Assembly: GCF_015594925.2 (NCBI RefSeq)
Contig: NZ_CP087591.1
Location: forward strand, 186,001-250,000
Reading direction: 5' to 3'
DNA from: Vibrio sp. VB16
GTDB taxonomy: Bacteria; Pseudomonadota; Gammaproteobacteria; Enterobacterales; Vibrionaceae
DNA: 64,000 nucleotides
Of the stretch, positions 43,553 through 52,661 are shown piece after piece. A model generated the notes under the pieces. It saw nothing but the letters and a program-made list of their open reading frames with translations, had not been told where the DNA came from and ran no database searches. The position numbers and the translations under genes are program-made. The number at the start of each line of letters is the position of its first letter. The stretch's first letter is position 1.

Positions 43553-44740
43553 ATGTTGAATATATCTAAAAACAAATTCTATACGGGTAAAGCCTCTCCT
43601 ATTTTTAATCAATCTTCCGCTCGAGATGCACGTGATTTTCATAAGCAAATTGAAGGTTATCAAGCGACACCATTGGTATCACTTCCTAGCCTAGCTGAGA
43701 AACTGGGCGTTAAATCCATACTGATAAAAGATGAGTCGAAACGTTTTGGTTTGAACGCTTTTAAAGTACTGGGTGGATCGTATGCTCTTGGTAAACTGTT
43801 AGCCGAACACCTTGGTGAAGATATCTCTGATATTAACCTGAAAACCGTTGCTTCTAAGCTCGAAAAACCATTAGTGTTTACCACGGCAACAGCCGGTAAT
43901 CACGGTACGGGTGTCGCGTGGGCAGCAAGAGAAATGGGCCAAAAAGCCGTTGTTTACATGCCTAAAGGTTCATCTCTAGCCAGTGTGACTCGTATCAAAG
44001 GCTTAGGTGCTGAATGTATTGTTACCGATGTTAACTATGATGATACGGTTCGATTAGCCAATCAGACTGCTCAAGAAAATGAGTGGATGTTGGTACAAGA
44101 CACTGCGTGGGAAGGTTACGAAAAAATTCCGACTTGGATCTCCCAAGGTTATATGACCATGGCAGATGAAGCCATTGAACAAGCCGCCACGATGCCTGAC
44201 GGAATGCCGACCCACGTCTTCCTTCAAGCTGGCGTCGGCGCAATGGCCGGTGGCATTCTCGGTTATTTGGTTGACAAATTAGGCTCAGAAAACTTTAAAA
44301 CCATTATTGCAGAACCTAGTGCGGCGGATTGCATCTTACGCTCCGGTTCAAGTAGTGATGGTAGCATCGTCAATGTTTCAGGTGATCTGAATTCAATTAT
44401 GGCCGGGCTGGCCTGCGGTGAACCAAATCCAATTACTTGGCCAATCCTTCGTGATTCAAGCGATCTGTTTGTTTCCGTTGACGATAGTGTTGCTGCAACT
44501 GGCATGCGCATTTTGGGCAACCCATTGAGTGGCGACCAAGCAATCACTAGTGGTGAGTCAGGTGCTATCACTACCGGTCTATTGTACTTGCTCGCAAGTC
44601 ACGAAGAAGGGAAAAGCATTGCCAAAGAGATTGGCTTGGATAAAGATGCCGTCGTAATGATTTTTAGCACAGAAGGTGACACAAACGCTGACCGATACCG
44701 CCAAGTCACATGGGAAGGAACGCTACCACTAAGTTGCTAA
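43553..44740 (+). CDS. dpaL: Diaminopropionate ammonia-lyase (DpaL/YgeX type)
   Basis: The 395-residue fold-type-II PLP enzyme has the PLP lysine K71 in RFGLNAFKVLGGSYALG and segments VFTTATAGNHGTGVAWAAREMG, VFLQAGVGAMAGG and ESGAITTGLLYLL. It matches YgeX-type enzymes that split 2,3-diaminopropionate into pyruvate and two ammonia. RidA precedes it. With the regulator upstream and the divergent M24, BCCT and M20 genes it forms one catabolic locus. A terminator follows at 44824. Confidence 0.9.
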   Translation: MLNISKNKFYTGKASPIFNQSSARDARDFHKQIEGYQATPLVSLPSLAEKLGVKSILIKDESKRFGLNAFKVLGGSYALGKLLAEHLGEDISDINLKTVASKLEKPLVFTTATAGNHGTGVAWAAREMGQKAVVYMPKGSSLASVTRIKGLGAECIVTDVNYDDTVRLANQTAQENEWMLVQDTAWEGYEKIPTWISQGYMTMADEAIEQAATMPDGMPTHVFLQAGVGAMAGGILGYLVDKLGSENFKTIIAEPSAADCILRSGSSSDGSIVNVSGDLNSIMAGLACGEPNPITWPILRDSSDLFVSVDDSVAATGMRILGNPLSGDQAITSGESGAITTGLLYLLASHEEGKSIAKEIGLDKDAVVMIFSTEGDTNADRYRQVTWEGTLPLSC

Positions 44741-45032
44741 CTAAAAAGCATCGTTGGGCATTTTGAGCTGACTATCAAGCCTAATACTCTTTCGCATCGC
44801 TAAATTAAATCGACAAAATCACTATCCCCTCTCTACGATACGTTTGAGAGGGGATATCTTATTGAAATTGACTTTCCGCAGTCATTGAAACGAATAAAAG
44901 ACTAGTTACCCTCTAACTTAGTTAGATAACTCACGGATGAAATTCCATTCAACCTGACAATACACATTTTTACAGACTATTTTTATTCGCGGCGGCTGAC
45001 ACTATCGAATCATAGGATCAAAGAGCAACCAA
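44741..45032. other. Gap after the ammonia-lyase gene
   Basis: This 292-base stretch holds the terminator at 44824-44855 and presumably the promoter of the chemoreceptor gene. I see no further gene in it. Confidence 0.6.
44824..44855 (+). terminator. Terminator of the ridA-dpaL transcript
   Basis: ATCCCCTCTC and GAGAGGGGAT form a perfect 10-bp stem with a 12-base loop, followed by ATCTTATT. It is about 85 bases after the dpaL stop. Confidence 0.75.
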
Positions 45033-46988
45033 ATGAATATAAAAAAGAAACTACTATTGGCATTGATTATTGCCAGCATACTACCTGTATTAATTGTTTC
45101 CATATTTGTTGTTAACCTTTTAAGAACGCAAGCTATTGATAGCTTTATTGATAACAGCAGTAATGAAATGCGCCAGGTTGACAACACCATCTCTGTCTAT
45201 TTTAAAGGCATAGAAGAAAACATTGCTTATCTCGCAAAGCACGCCAATCTATATCAAGATGATAATACTATTACCCGTTATATTGATCAGAGCAGTGCTA
45301 CAATGACACCGGATAAAAATGACGGTATTGAGAGCGAAATCTTTGCATTATTCAATGACGTAGGTCGTGCTCACCCTGACTATTCTTATATTTACATGGG
45401 CACCCAATATGGCGGATTCATTCAATGGCCTATGGGGGCAAATCCTGAAAATTATGACCCACGTTCTCGCCCTTTCTACAAAATGGCATTGGACAACCCA
45501 AAAAATACGGTTCGAGGTGACGCTTATTACTGGGAGCCCGATGACGCTGTCATTCTCAGTACAGCGCTGAGCTATTCGACAAAAAATAGCCAAAATGGCG
45601 GAGTTATCGCGATTGACGTCTCATTGAAGACGTTAACCGACATGATTAAGCGTATCAAACTTGGTGAAGAAGGTTATCTAATGCTGGTTGAAGAGACCGG
45701 CAATATATTGGTTGATGCTGGACATTCAGATAATAACTTTAAACAGCTCTCTGACCTCGGCGACGCTTACCAGCTTTTAAACAAAACTAACTCTGGACTG
45801 GTGGAAGTTGACCTCAATGGTCAAACCTACATGGCCAATATATTTCCATCCGATAAATTGGGTTGGAAGTTTATAGGCCTTATCAGCCAAGACGAGGTGA
45901 TGAACTCCAGTAATAATATTACTCAAATCATTGCCATTATTGTTTTATTGCTTACCGTCCTTCTCATTGCCGGTGCCACACTATTAGCCAACCAGATCGC
46001 CAAGCCAATGCTTGCCGTTTCAAATGGTCTGCGCGACATCGCATCGGGTGAAGGAGACTTAACCAATACACTTCAGGTCCGTTCAAATGATGAAACTGGC
46101 AGGCTTGCAATCTATTTCAACCAGTTCCTTGAAGCCATTCGAAATCTTGTTGGTCAAATAAGTAGTGCAGGTCAAGAGATGGAAAAATCCTCTCAACGAG
46201 CGATCTCAATATCACAAAATATGGCCGACACTGCCGAAAGCCAAAACCAAGCCGTTGAGATGGTGTCGACCGCTTTCAACGAGATGGTCGCAACAACGCA
46301 CGAAGTTGCAAACTCCTGTAATGCAGCCGCTGGGGCCGCAGAAGAGGGACAACAGCTGGTTAATGAAGGGCAAGACCATATCGATAAGGCTGTAGCAAGT
46401 GTCAACCAGTTGGCGACCTTATTAACGCAGTCGTCAGACGCAATAGATGAACTGGAACAAGATAGTCAGGATATTACCGCTATCTTAGATACCATCAAGG
46501 CGATTGCCGAACAAACAAACTTGCTTGCACTCAATGCGGCAATTGAGGCCGCGCGCGCCGGAGACCAGGGAAGAGGATTTGCCGTCGTTGCTGATGAAGT
46601 CAGAGTTCTGGCAAAACGCACTTCTGATTCGACGGGTGAGATCAACGATTTAGTTCAGCGATTACAAATGCGCACACAGGGAGCATCAACTCAGATTAAA
46701 CATAGCCTCGCCGCTTCACAAGAGACGGTGGATATCACTGCATCTGTCCATGGTAATTTCGAGGGGATCTCCACAGCAGTTGAAGTAATCCGAGATATGA
46801 ATATTCAAATCGCAACCGCGACAGAAGAGCAGCATCAAGTGGTTGAAGATATTAATAGCCACATCCACCAAATACATACCGATGCTTCTGTCGTGCATGA
46901 GATCTCTAACAACGCGAGATTAAACTCAGTGAGACTTGGCGAAGTGGCCACGCAACTGACTGCTTTGGTTTCAAAGTTCAAAACCTAG
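45033..46988 (+). CDS. Methyl-accepting chemotaxis protein with dCache sensor
   Basis: The 651-residue receptor has an N-terminal membrane helix, a periplasmic dCache-type domain at about residues 40-280 (YSYIYMGTQYGGFIQWP, DPRSRPFYKMALDNP, GGVIAIDVSLKTL), a second helix near 300, HAMP, and a signalling domain with the tip AIAEQTNLLALNAAIEAARA. dCache receptors often bind amino acids or amines. Its place beside the diaminopropionate locus suggests taxis towards the same type of compound, though a terminator separates them. Confidence 0.92.
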   Translation: MNIKKKLLLALIIASILPVLIVSIFVVNLLRTQAIDSFIDNSSNEMRQVDNTISVYFKGIEENIAYLAKHANLYQDDNTITRYIDQSSATMTPDKNDGIESEIFALFNDVGRAHPDYSYIYMGTQYGGFIQWPMGANPENYDPRSRPFYKMALDNPKNTVRGDAYYWEPDDAVILSTALSYSTKNSQNGGVIAIDVSLKTLTDMIKRIKLGEEGYLMLVEETGNILVDAGHSDNNFKQLSDLGDAYQLLNKTNSGLVEVDLNGQTYMANIFPSDKLGWKFIGLISQDEVMNSSNNITQIIAIIVLLLTVLLIAGATLLANQIAKPMLAVSNGLRDIASGEGDLTNTLQVRSNDETGRLAIYFNQFLEAIRNLVGQISSAGQEMEKSSQRAISISQNMADTAESQNQAVEMVSTAFNEMVATTHEVANSCNAAAGAAEEGQQLVNEGQDHIDKAVASVNQLATLLTQSSDAIDELEQDSQDITAILDTIKAIAEQTNLLALNAAIEAARAGDQGRGFAVVADEVRVLAKRTSDSTGEINDLVQRLQMRTQGASTQIKHSLAASQETVDITASVHGNFEGISTAVEVIRDMNIQIATATEEQHQVVEDINSHIHQIHTDASVVHEISNNARLNSVRLGEVATQLTALVSKFKT

Positions 46989-47029
46989 TCTTTGAAAATA
47001 AATTAGTCACTTAAAGACTCTGCTCTCCT

Positions 47030-47059
47030 AGTGGACAGATCGATTCCGGGTTGTCCACT
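47030..47059 (+). terminator. Hairpin after the chemoreceptor gene
   Basis: AGTGGACA and TGTCCACT form a perfect 8-bp stem with a 14-base loop, 41 bases after the stop. Only a weak T-rich tail follows. Confidence 0.45.
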
Positions 47060-47211
47060 GCTCACTTTCTTGCATTTAATGGTGTGTACATAAGGCACTG
47101 TGTCCGTGAAATTTTCATCAGTAATTGAGAAAAAAGACAACGCGGGGTTATTGAACCTTGTCGCTTAGGTTATGCTAGTGCGAGAACTCAAGGAAGAATA
47201 GGAGCGCGTTT

Positions 47212-48084
47212 TTGAACAATACTCGAGGCAGTATCTTTATGGTACTCGCCATGGCGGCGTTTTCCATTGAGGACATGCTGATAAAATCCGCCGCAAATAC
47301 CACTAACGTCGGATTAATATTGGCGCTATTTGGATTAGGCGGAACAGCCATTTTCGCGTTGTTAACCAAAAAGAAAGGAGAAATCATTTTTCACCCTGCC
47401 ATTCTTTCCCGCCCCATTATTATCCGTGCCTTTTGTGAAGTCTCTGGCCGACTCTCTTTCGCCTTAGCGATTACGTTAACCACACTCTCTAGCGCTTCCG
47501 CTATATTACAAGCGACGCCTTTAATCGCCATGCTAGGTGCCGCATTTTTCTTCGGTGAAAGGATTGGACTGAAACGATGGATGGCTGTTTTAGTCGGATT
47601 GGTTGGTGTATTAATGATCATTAGACCTGGCCTCGAAGGATTCGAAACGGCCTCTATTTTTGCTGTTGTGGCAACGATAGGATTTGCAGGTCGAGACCTC
47701 GCCACACGTGCTGCACCCGCCACTTTATCCAATACGCAATTAGGCATCTACGGTTTTTTTGTCATGATCCCAACAGGATTAGCCATGTTTGCGTATAGTG
47801 GCGAGCCACTGCAGATGGACCTCATTACTGGGCTCAAAATAGTCGGTGCAATCTTATTTGGTGTTGCCGCTTATAATGCATTAACCATTGCGATGCGCAC
47901 TGGTGACGTCTCTGTCGTCGCGCCTTTTCGATATAGTCGATTATTGTTTGCATTAATCCTTGGTGTATTTGTATTCGGTGAAACGCCCGATACAACAACG
48001 CTATTAGGTAGCCTACTTATCGTCAGTTCTGGTGGTTACACCTTAATTCAGAGCCATCGAGCTAAAAGATTAATAATGCCTTAA
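47212..48084 (+). CDS. EamA-family (DMT) transporter
   Basis: The 290-residue protein has ten membrane helices in two EamA repeats (FMVLAMAAFSIEDMLIKSAANTT...; SIFAVVATIGFAGRDLATRAAP...). Such carriers move amino acids, nucleosides or metabolites, often outward. Translation starts at TTG with GGAG seven bases upstream; no better start is seen. It is followed by the inverted repeat ahead of a TetR gene, which may also act as its terminator. Confidence 0.87.
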   Translation: MNNTRGSIFMVLAMAAFSIEDMLIKSAANTTNVGLILALFGLGGTAIFALLTKKKGEIIFHPAILSRPIIIRAFCEVSGRLSFALAITLTTLSSASAILQATPLIAMLGAAFFFGERIGLKRWMAVLVGLVGVLMIIRPGLEGFETASIFAVVATIGFAGRDLATRAAPATLSNTQLGIYGFFVMIPTGLAMFAYSGEPLQMDLITGLKIVGAILFGVAAYNALTIAMRTGDVSVVAPFRYSRLLFALILGVFVFGETPDTTTLLGSLLIVSSGGYTLIQSHRAKRLIMP

Positions 48085-48108
48085 ATCCTTTTCAGGTTCT
48101 CAATCGCA

Positions 48109-48171
48109 ATTGACAAGGTAGAACATTCATTCTACTCTTGCCTGGTAGAATGAATGTTCTACCTTGTCAAT
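48109..48171. repeat. Perfect 27-bp inverted repeat, TetR double operator
   Basis: Two 27-base arms (48109-48135 and 48145-48171) are exactly complementary around a 9-base loop. Each arm contains an 18-base quasi-palindrome, GTAGAACATTCATTCTAC at 48118-48135 and its complement at 48145-48162. The right arm ends 19 bases before the TetR start codon. The left arm includes TTGACA, a -35-like hexamer. It probably holds two regulator sites and, as RNA, a strong hairpin after eamA. Confidence 0.8.
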
Positions 48172-48190
48172 ATTATACTCAGAGAATCAA

Positions 48191-48700
48191 ATGACTAAAG
48201 ATCAAATAGCCGCAAGCCTAGAAGAGGCTTTCAGTCGACATGGTTTTGCCGAACCAAGTGTCGCACAGTTAAAAACAGCATGTAACGTAAGCTTGCGTAC
48301 TCTTTACCGATATTACCCATCAAAAGAAGCCATGATTGTGGGCGCACTCGAATATCGTCACCAACGGTATCTAGCGATCTTAACCAACAATTTACCCTCA
48401 GACAAAACCGATTCTATTCTTTGTATCTTCGATAAGCTTGAGCAATGGATGGTAAAAAGCGCCCCTAATGGTTGCCTATCGATGAATGCCATCGCCGCTT
48501 TCCCGAATAACTCGCTAATCAATCAAGCAGTAAAAAAATACAAGCTCGATGTCCAACACGTTTTTGCTCATCAAAGTGAAAGAGAAGATCTAGCCACCAT
48601 TCTCTATTTACTCCATGAGGGTGTTTCAAGCGCATGGCCAGTAATAGGACATGATGCTATTACTGCCGCAAAAAAAGCCGTCGCCCACATGCTCAAATAG
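48191..48700 (+). CDS. TetR/AcrR-family transcriptional regulator
   Basis: The ~169-residue protein has a TetR HTH (IAASLEEAFSRHGFAEPSVAQLKTACNVSLRTLYRYYPSKEAM) and a ligand domain with GCLSMNAIAAFPNNSL. The frame is open from a TTG at 48164, but that would lie inside the inverted repeat; the ATG at 48191 is preferred. It precedes an MDR oxidoreductase gene by 43 bases, a common regulator/target pair for electrophile response. Confidence 0.87.
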   Translation: MTKDQIAASLEEAFSRHGFAEPSVAQLKTACNVSLRTLYRYYPSKEAMIVGALEYRHQRYLAILTNNLPSDKTDSILCIFDKLEQWMVKSAPNGCLSMNAIAAFPNNSLINQAVKKYKLDVQHVFAHQSEREDLATILYLLHEGVSSAWPVIGHDAITAAKKAVAHMLK

Positions 48701-48743
48701 ACATTGAATAAAACCGATGCAAATGTAGATAGAGATACAAACT

Positions 48744-49799
48744 ATGACAACGATTCCAAAACAAATGAAAGGTATTCAACTTGTTGGTTACGGTGATTCT
48801 GACATGCTTCAATGTCGTAACGACATTACCGTTCCTACTCCATCTGATAATGAAGTTCTAATCCGGGTCTCTGCCGCAGGCGTAAATAATACCGACATCA
48901 ATACTCGAATTGGTTGGTACGCAAAAAACGAAGCAATAGACAATAAAGCCAGTTGGTCTGGTAACGCGTTGTCTTTCCCTCGAATACAAGGCGCGGATGT
49001 CTGCGGAAAAATAGTCGCCGTTGGTGAGAAGGTCGATACGAAACGAATCGGTGAACGTATTCTTATAGAGCCATGCCTTAGTGAAGTAAAAGGTCAGACA
49101 CGCACCCCGCCCTGGTATTTGGGCTCTGAATGTGATGGAGGTTTCGCTGAATATATTGTTGTCTCTGCAAAGCACGCGTACCGCGTAGAGACGCCTTTAA
49201 CAGACACCGAACTTGCTTCATTCCCTTGTTCCTATTCAACCGCTGAAAACATGCTTACGCGCGCCAACGTTAATCAGTCTGATACCGTTCTAATTTCAGG
49301 TGCTTCAGGAGGCGTTGGTTCCGCAGCGATTCAATTAGCTAAAGCTCGTGGTGCTTACGTTATTGCCATGACGAGCCCGAGTAAAAGTCAACAATTGCTC
49401 GATATTGGAGCAGATAAAGTGATTGCACGTACTGCCGATTTAGTCGCGATCCTCGGTGAAAACAGTGTTGATGTCATCATTGATCTAGTCGCGGGTGAAC
49501 AATGGGCGCAATACCTAGAGGTATTGCGCCCATCTGGACGTTACGCTGTTTCAGGTGCTATTGCAGGAGCACATGTCAATCTTGACGTAAGAACCTTATA
49601 TTTAAAGGATTTGAGCTTCTTTGGTTGTACCGTTTTGGCCCCTCATGTATTCCATAACTTGATTAATCAGATTGAGCGCGGGCAAATTGTTCCTCTTGTT
49701 GCAAAAACATTCCCGCTTGCAGATATAAATATCGCTCAAGTAGAGTTCTTGAAAAAAGAGCACGTTGGTAAAATAGTGCTTACTATCTCGGATGAATAA
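48744..49799 (+). CDS. Zinc-type/quinone-reductase-like MDR oxidoreductase
   Basis: The 351-residue MDR protein has the GroES-like N-terminal domain (VLIRVSAAGVNNTDINTR, FPRIQGADVCGKIVAVGE) and a Rossmann motif VLISGASGGVGSAAIQLAKARG. It lacks the structural zinc cysteine cluster of true alcohol dehydrogenases, so quinone- or enal-reductase activity with NADPH is likelier. It is downstream of TetR, probably in one transcript controlled by the double operator. Confidence 0.85.
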   Translation: MTTIPKQMKGIQLVGYGDSDMLQCRNDITVPTPSDNEVLIRVSAAGVNNTDINTRIGWYAKNEAIDNKASWSGNALSFPRIQGADVCGKIVAVGEKVDTKRIGERILIEPCLSEVKGQTRTPPWYLGSECDGGFAEYIVVSAKHAYRVETPLTDTELASFPCSYSTAENMLTRANVNQSDTVLISGASGGVGSAAIQLAKARGAYVIAMTSPSKSQQLLDIGADKVIARTADLVAILGENSVDVIIDLVAGEQWAQYLEVLRPSGRYAVSGAIAGAHVNLDVRTLYLKDLSFFGCTVLAPHVFHNLINQIERGQIVPLVAKTFPLADINIAQVEFLKKEHVGKIVLTISDE

Positions 49800-49864
49800 A
49801 AGCCGCTAAAACTAATTCTTCCGCCGACTTCTCACATCGGCATTTTAGGTGTATTATCACCCTT

Positions 49865-49881
49865 AATGAACAGTCGTTCAA
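49865..49881. promoter_or_regulatory. Palindromic operator of the FrnE-like gene
   Basis: AATGAACAGTCGTTCAA contains TGAACAGTCGTTCA. The same 17-mer with one change occurs, in the opposite orientation, upstream of the YghU-type gene at 56890-56906. It starts 83 bases before the start codon at 49948. Confidence 0.6.
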
Positions 49882-49947
49882 TTTAATGAGCACGCGGGGG
49901 CCAACTCACTCAAGTCGCCCATCCAGAAAAGGGGTAAAGGTAAGAAG

Positions 49948-50592
49948 ATGAACAAGAAAATAAAGCTAGATATTGTCTCGGATGTGGTATGTCCTTGGTG
50001 CATCGTAGGTTATAAACACCTAAAAGCCGCGATCGATGAATTAGGTATGCAAGAACAGGTAGAGATAGAGTGGCAACCGTTCGAACTCAACCCAGATATG
50101 CCGGCAGAAGGCGAAGGTCTGAGAGAACATATCGCAAGAAAATACGGTTCGTCAGCAGAAGAGAGTGCTCGCGCGCGCGAAAACATTACTACGCAAGGTG
50201 CCGTACACGGCTTTGAGTTCAAATATTTTGATGACATGAAGATGGTTAATACTTTTGAAGCGCATATTTTGCTTGAATACGCCAAAGAAATGGGCAAGCA
50301 AACAGAACTCAAATTACGCCTTTTCAGCGCTTTTTTTACCGAGCAAAAAGACATATCAAATAGAAGCATCCTAATTGAAGAACTGAACAGTATTGGGCTT
50401 AATGGGGCGGAAGGCATCCGTCGTTTGGATGATAAAGAACATCGTGATGACGTTCGGACAACCGAAAATTACTGGACTCAACTTGGCGTTACTAGCGTAC
50501 CGACGGTTGTATTTAATCGGACCAGCGCCCTCAGTGGTGCCCACCCAGTAGACACTTTTAAACAGGTATTGACGGAACTTTCTCAAGAATAA
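49948..50592 (+). CDS. FrnE-like DsbA-family oxidoreductase
   Basis: The 214-residue protein is a DsbA-fold member with CPWC at residues 15-18 (DIVSDVVCPWCIVGYKHL) and the cis-proline segment GVTSVPTVVFNRTSALSGAHP. It has no signal peptide, so it acts in the cytoplasm, as in FrnE relatives that handle polyketides or disulfide/oxidative stress. A palindrome shared with the GST gene suggests a common regulon. Confidence 0.88.
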   Translation: MNKKIKLDIVSDVVCPWCIVGYKHLKAAIDELGMQEQVEIEWQPFELNPDMPAEGEGLREHIARKYGSSAEESARARENITTQGAVHGFEFKYFDDMKMVNTFEAHILLEYAKEMGKQTELKLRLFSAFFTEQKDISNRSILIEELNSIGLNGAEGIRRLDDKEHRDDVRTTENYWTQLGVTSVPTVVFNRTSALSGAHPVDTFKQVLTELSQE

Positions 50593-50643
50593 GGGAGACT
50601 TTTTCCTGTAAATTGGAATGGTGATGCTCATTAAAATAAATTC

Positions 50644-50674
50644 TTGACTTAAAGTTAGCTTTAACTATTAGACT
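50644..50674 (+). promoter_or_regulatory. MerR-type promoter of the second Bcr/CflA exporter
   Basis: TTGACT (-35, 50644-50649) and TAGACT (-10, 50669-50674) are separated by 19 bases rather than 17. The spacer contains the dyad AGTTA-GCTT-TAACT. Overlong spacers with a central dyad are the mark of MerR-family-activated promoters. No MerR gene is in the window. Confidence 0.6.
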
Positions 50675-50777
50675 CTCAGTATAAGTAAAGTGAACGGTAG
50701 CTTTGACAATCGAAATGGTTGTTATATTTCACTCAATCCAACCTCACTAAAGAATAAATAAATACGAGAGTTTTTAC

Positions 50778-52010
50778 ATGAAGCAGTACCAAAGAAAAGA
50801 GTTACCTTTCAATGAATTCATCATAATGATGGCATTAATGATGTCTATTGTTGCCTTATCTATCGACGCGATATTACCCGCACTACAGGTTATGGCGATT
50901 GAATTACATTCACCTAGCCCAAAAGACGCTCAACATTTCATCGTCGCCGTTTTCGTCGGTTTAGCTTTAGGCCAACTCTTGTTTGGGCCGCTTTCCGACT
51001 CAATAGGTAGGCGTCTTTCTATTGTTGCTGGGTATAGCGTATTTATTGTCGGGAGTATCATGGCAATGACCGCGACGGATCATGACATGATGGTTTTTAG
51101 CCGTTTCTTACAAGGATTCGGTATAGCAGCCCCAAGGGTTATCTCTGTTGCCATTATTCGAGATCTCTATCAAGGGCGTGCAATGGCCAGAGTCATGTCA
51201 TTTATTATGATGATTTTTGTTCTTGTCCCTATGCTTGCCCCCCTTTTTGGTCAGTTAATCTTAACGTTGGTTAACTGGCAAAGTATCTTCTTCGCTATTC
51301 TTGTCGTGGGGTTGATTTCCCTCAGTTGGTATCTGATTCGACAGGAGGAAACGCTAAAAGCAGAAAATAGAGCTAAGTTCTCCGCATCCGCGATGTTGGC
51401 CGCTATCGGTTCTATTCTTAAAAATCGTCGATCTATTGGCTATACAATTTCGGCAGGCATCATTTCAGGGCCATTTGTGTTCTATTTGAGTTCGGCTTCC
51501 CAACTCTTTACCGAAACATATCAATTAGGTCAATGGTTTCCACTCTATTTTGCTGGGCTAACGCTTGCCTTTGGAGTCTCATCGTACATCAATGGCAAAA
51601 ACGTCATGAAGTATGGAATGCGTTACATTGTCCGCATTGCACTTATTGCTATCAGCATGATTGCCGCTCTGTTTGTTGTTGTTACCATCAACTTTGGCGG
51701 ATACCCACCGTTAGCCTTAACCACCCTTTACATGCTGGCGACTTTCTTCAGCCTCGCAATGATATTTGGTAATATCAACGCCCTCGCCATGGAGCCTCTG
51801 GGTGAGTCAGCGGGATTAGGTTCGGCAATTGTTGGTTCGGTCTCCACCATAATTTCCGCTTTGCTCGCATTTGCAATTGGCGCCTTTTTTGATGGTTCAG
51901 TATTTCCACTCGTGATCAGTTTCGGTTTAGCAGGGCTAAGTACGTTGATCCTTACTTGGTGGATAGATACAGATAAAGAGATGGCGATGGAGGATATACC
52001 GTCGGCTTAA
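50778..52010 (+). CDS. MFS exporter, Bcr/CflA family (second copy)
   Basis: The 410-residue, 12-helix transporter has AMELH...VAVFVGLALGQLLFGPLSDSIGRRLS in the helix 1 to loop 2-3 region and SRFLQGFGIAAPRVISVAIIRD in helix 4, as in the Bcr/CflA family. It differs clearly from the copy at 29282-30460. The MerR-type promoter upstream suggests induction by a drug, metal or electrophile. A GAAA-loop terminator overlaps its stop codon. Confidence 0.87.
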   Translation: MKQYQRKELPFNEFIIMMALMMSIVALSIDAILPALQVMAIELHSPSPKDAQHFIVAVFVGLALGQLLFGPLSDSIGRRLSIVAGYSVFIVGSIMAMTATDHDMMVFSRFLQGFGIAAPRVISVAIIRDLYQGRAMARVMSFIMMIFVLVPMLAPLFGQLILTLVNWQSIFFAILVVGLISLSWYLIRQEETLKAENRAKFSASAMLAAIGSILKNRRSIGYTISAGIISGPFVFYLSSASQLFTETYQLGQWFPLYFAGLTLAFGVSSYINGKNVMKYGMRYIVRIALIAISMIAALFVVVTINFGGYPPLALTTLYMLATFFSLAMIFGNINALAMEPLGESAGLGSAIVGSVSTIISALLAFAIGAFFDGSVFPLVISFGLAGLSTLILTWWIDTDKEMAMEDIPSA

Positions 52011-52041
52011 ATAACAATGCAGGGAAACCTGCCTTGTTATT
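52010..52041 (+). terminator. Terminator of the Bcr/CflA exporter
   Basis: AATAACAA and TTGTTATT pair, and inside them CAGG and CCTG pair, closed by a GAAA tetraloop. The stem begins in the last base of the stop codon. It serves the exporter and probably works on the opposite strand too. Confidence 0.75.
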
Positions 52042-52155
52042 TAATGCGGACATAGCTCAAAAACATATCGATACAGCTTTTCAAATAACTATCACGTTGC
52101 GCTTCTATTGCAGGCTACTCATTTTCAATCACTCGTGGTTGTTAGTCACGCATGT

Positions 52156-52617
52156 CTATTTACTTAAAGGTTGCTCACTTTGAGATTGAGTTTCTAAAGC
52201 TTTGCTTGCCTTGGGCGCACAACGCAATCCCATAGCATTGCCGGAATCTAGCATATACATAAGGCACGAGTAATTTGTATTTGAACGCGGCGTAAACTCA
52301 TAGATCTCTGAGTTCGCAGCCCAAGTATCTAGTTCGTAAGCAAAATCCGCTGGTAGTAACTTGTCTAATTTTCCTTGCGGCCCTTTAGGAATACACGAAA
52401 GCCCCATATCTTTTCCTGAGTCGAGCATAAGCATAATGCAAGCTTGCTCTGGATTCGCTTTCATCGTGAATTCATATATCTCAGAGTTTTCCTGCCACGT
52501 ATCCAACTCATAGGCATAATCTGGCCTCTGATCAGGCAGGTTATTCGTTTCGCTGAAACAACCGGCTAGCATCAGCGAAGAGGCTGCAGTCAAAAAGAGC
52601 TTCAAGTAATTATTCAT
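52156..52617 (-). CDS. Lipoprotein with an internal tandem duplication
   Basis: The ~153-residue protein has a lipoprotein signal with lipobox LAGC (MNNYLKLFLTAASSLMLAGC). The mature part holds two copies of a ~50-residue unit: YELDTW-x2-NSEIYEFT...C-x-M-x-MLDSG-x2-MGL-x-C-x-PK. The copies are close, so the duplication is recent or under strong constraint. The frame opens at 52662, but the ATG at 52617 follows AAAGGA and starts the signal. I do not recognise a function. It follows the OB-fold gene by 44 bases. Confidence 0.8.
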   Translation of the reverse strand: MNNYLKLFLTAASSLMLAGCFSETNNLPDQRPDYAYELDTWQENSEIYEFTMKANPEQACIMLMLDSGKDMGLSCIPKGPQGKLDKLLPADFAYELDTWAANSEIYEFTPRSNTNYSCLMYMLDSGNAMGLRCAPKASKALETQSQSEQPLSK

Positions 52618-52661
52618 GGATTGTCCTTTGTGCAAAATCAGGCAGTAATTTAATAAACTCA

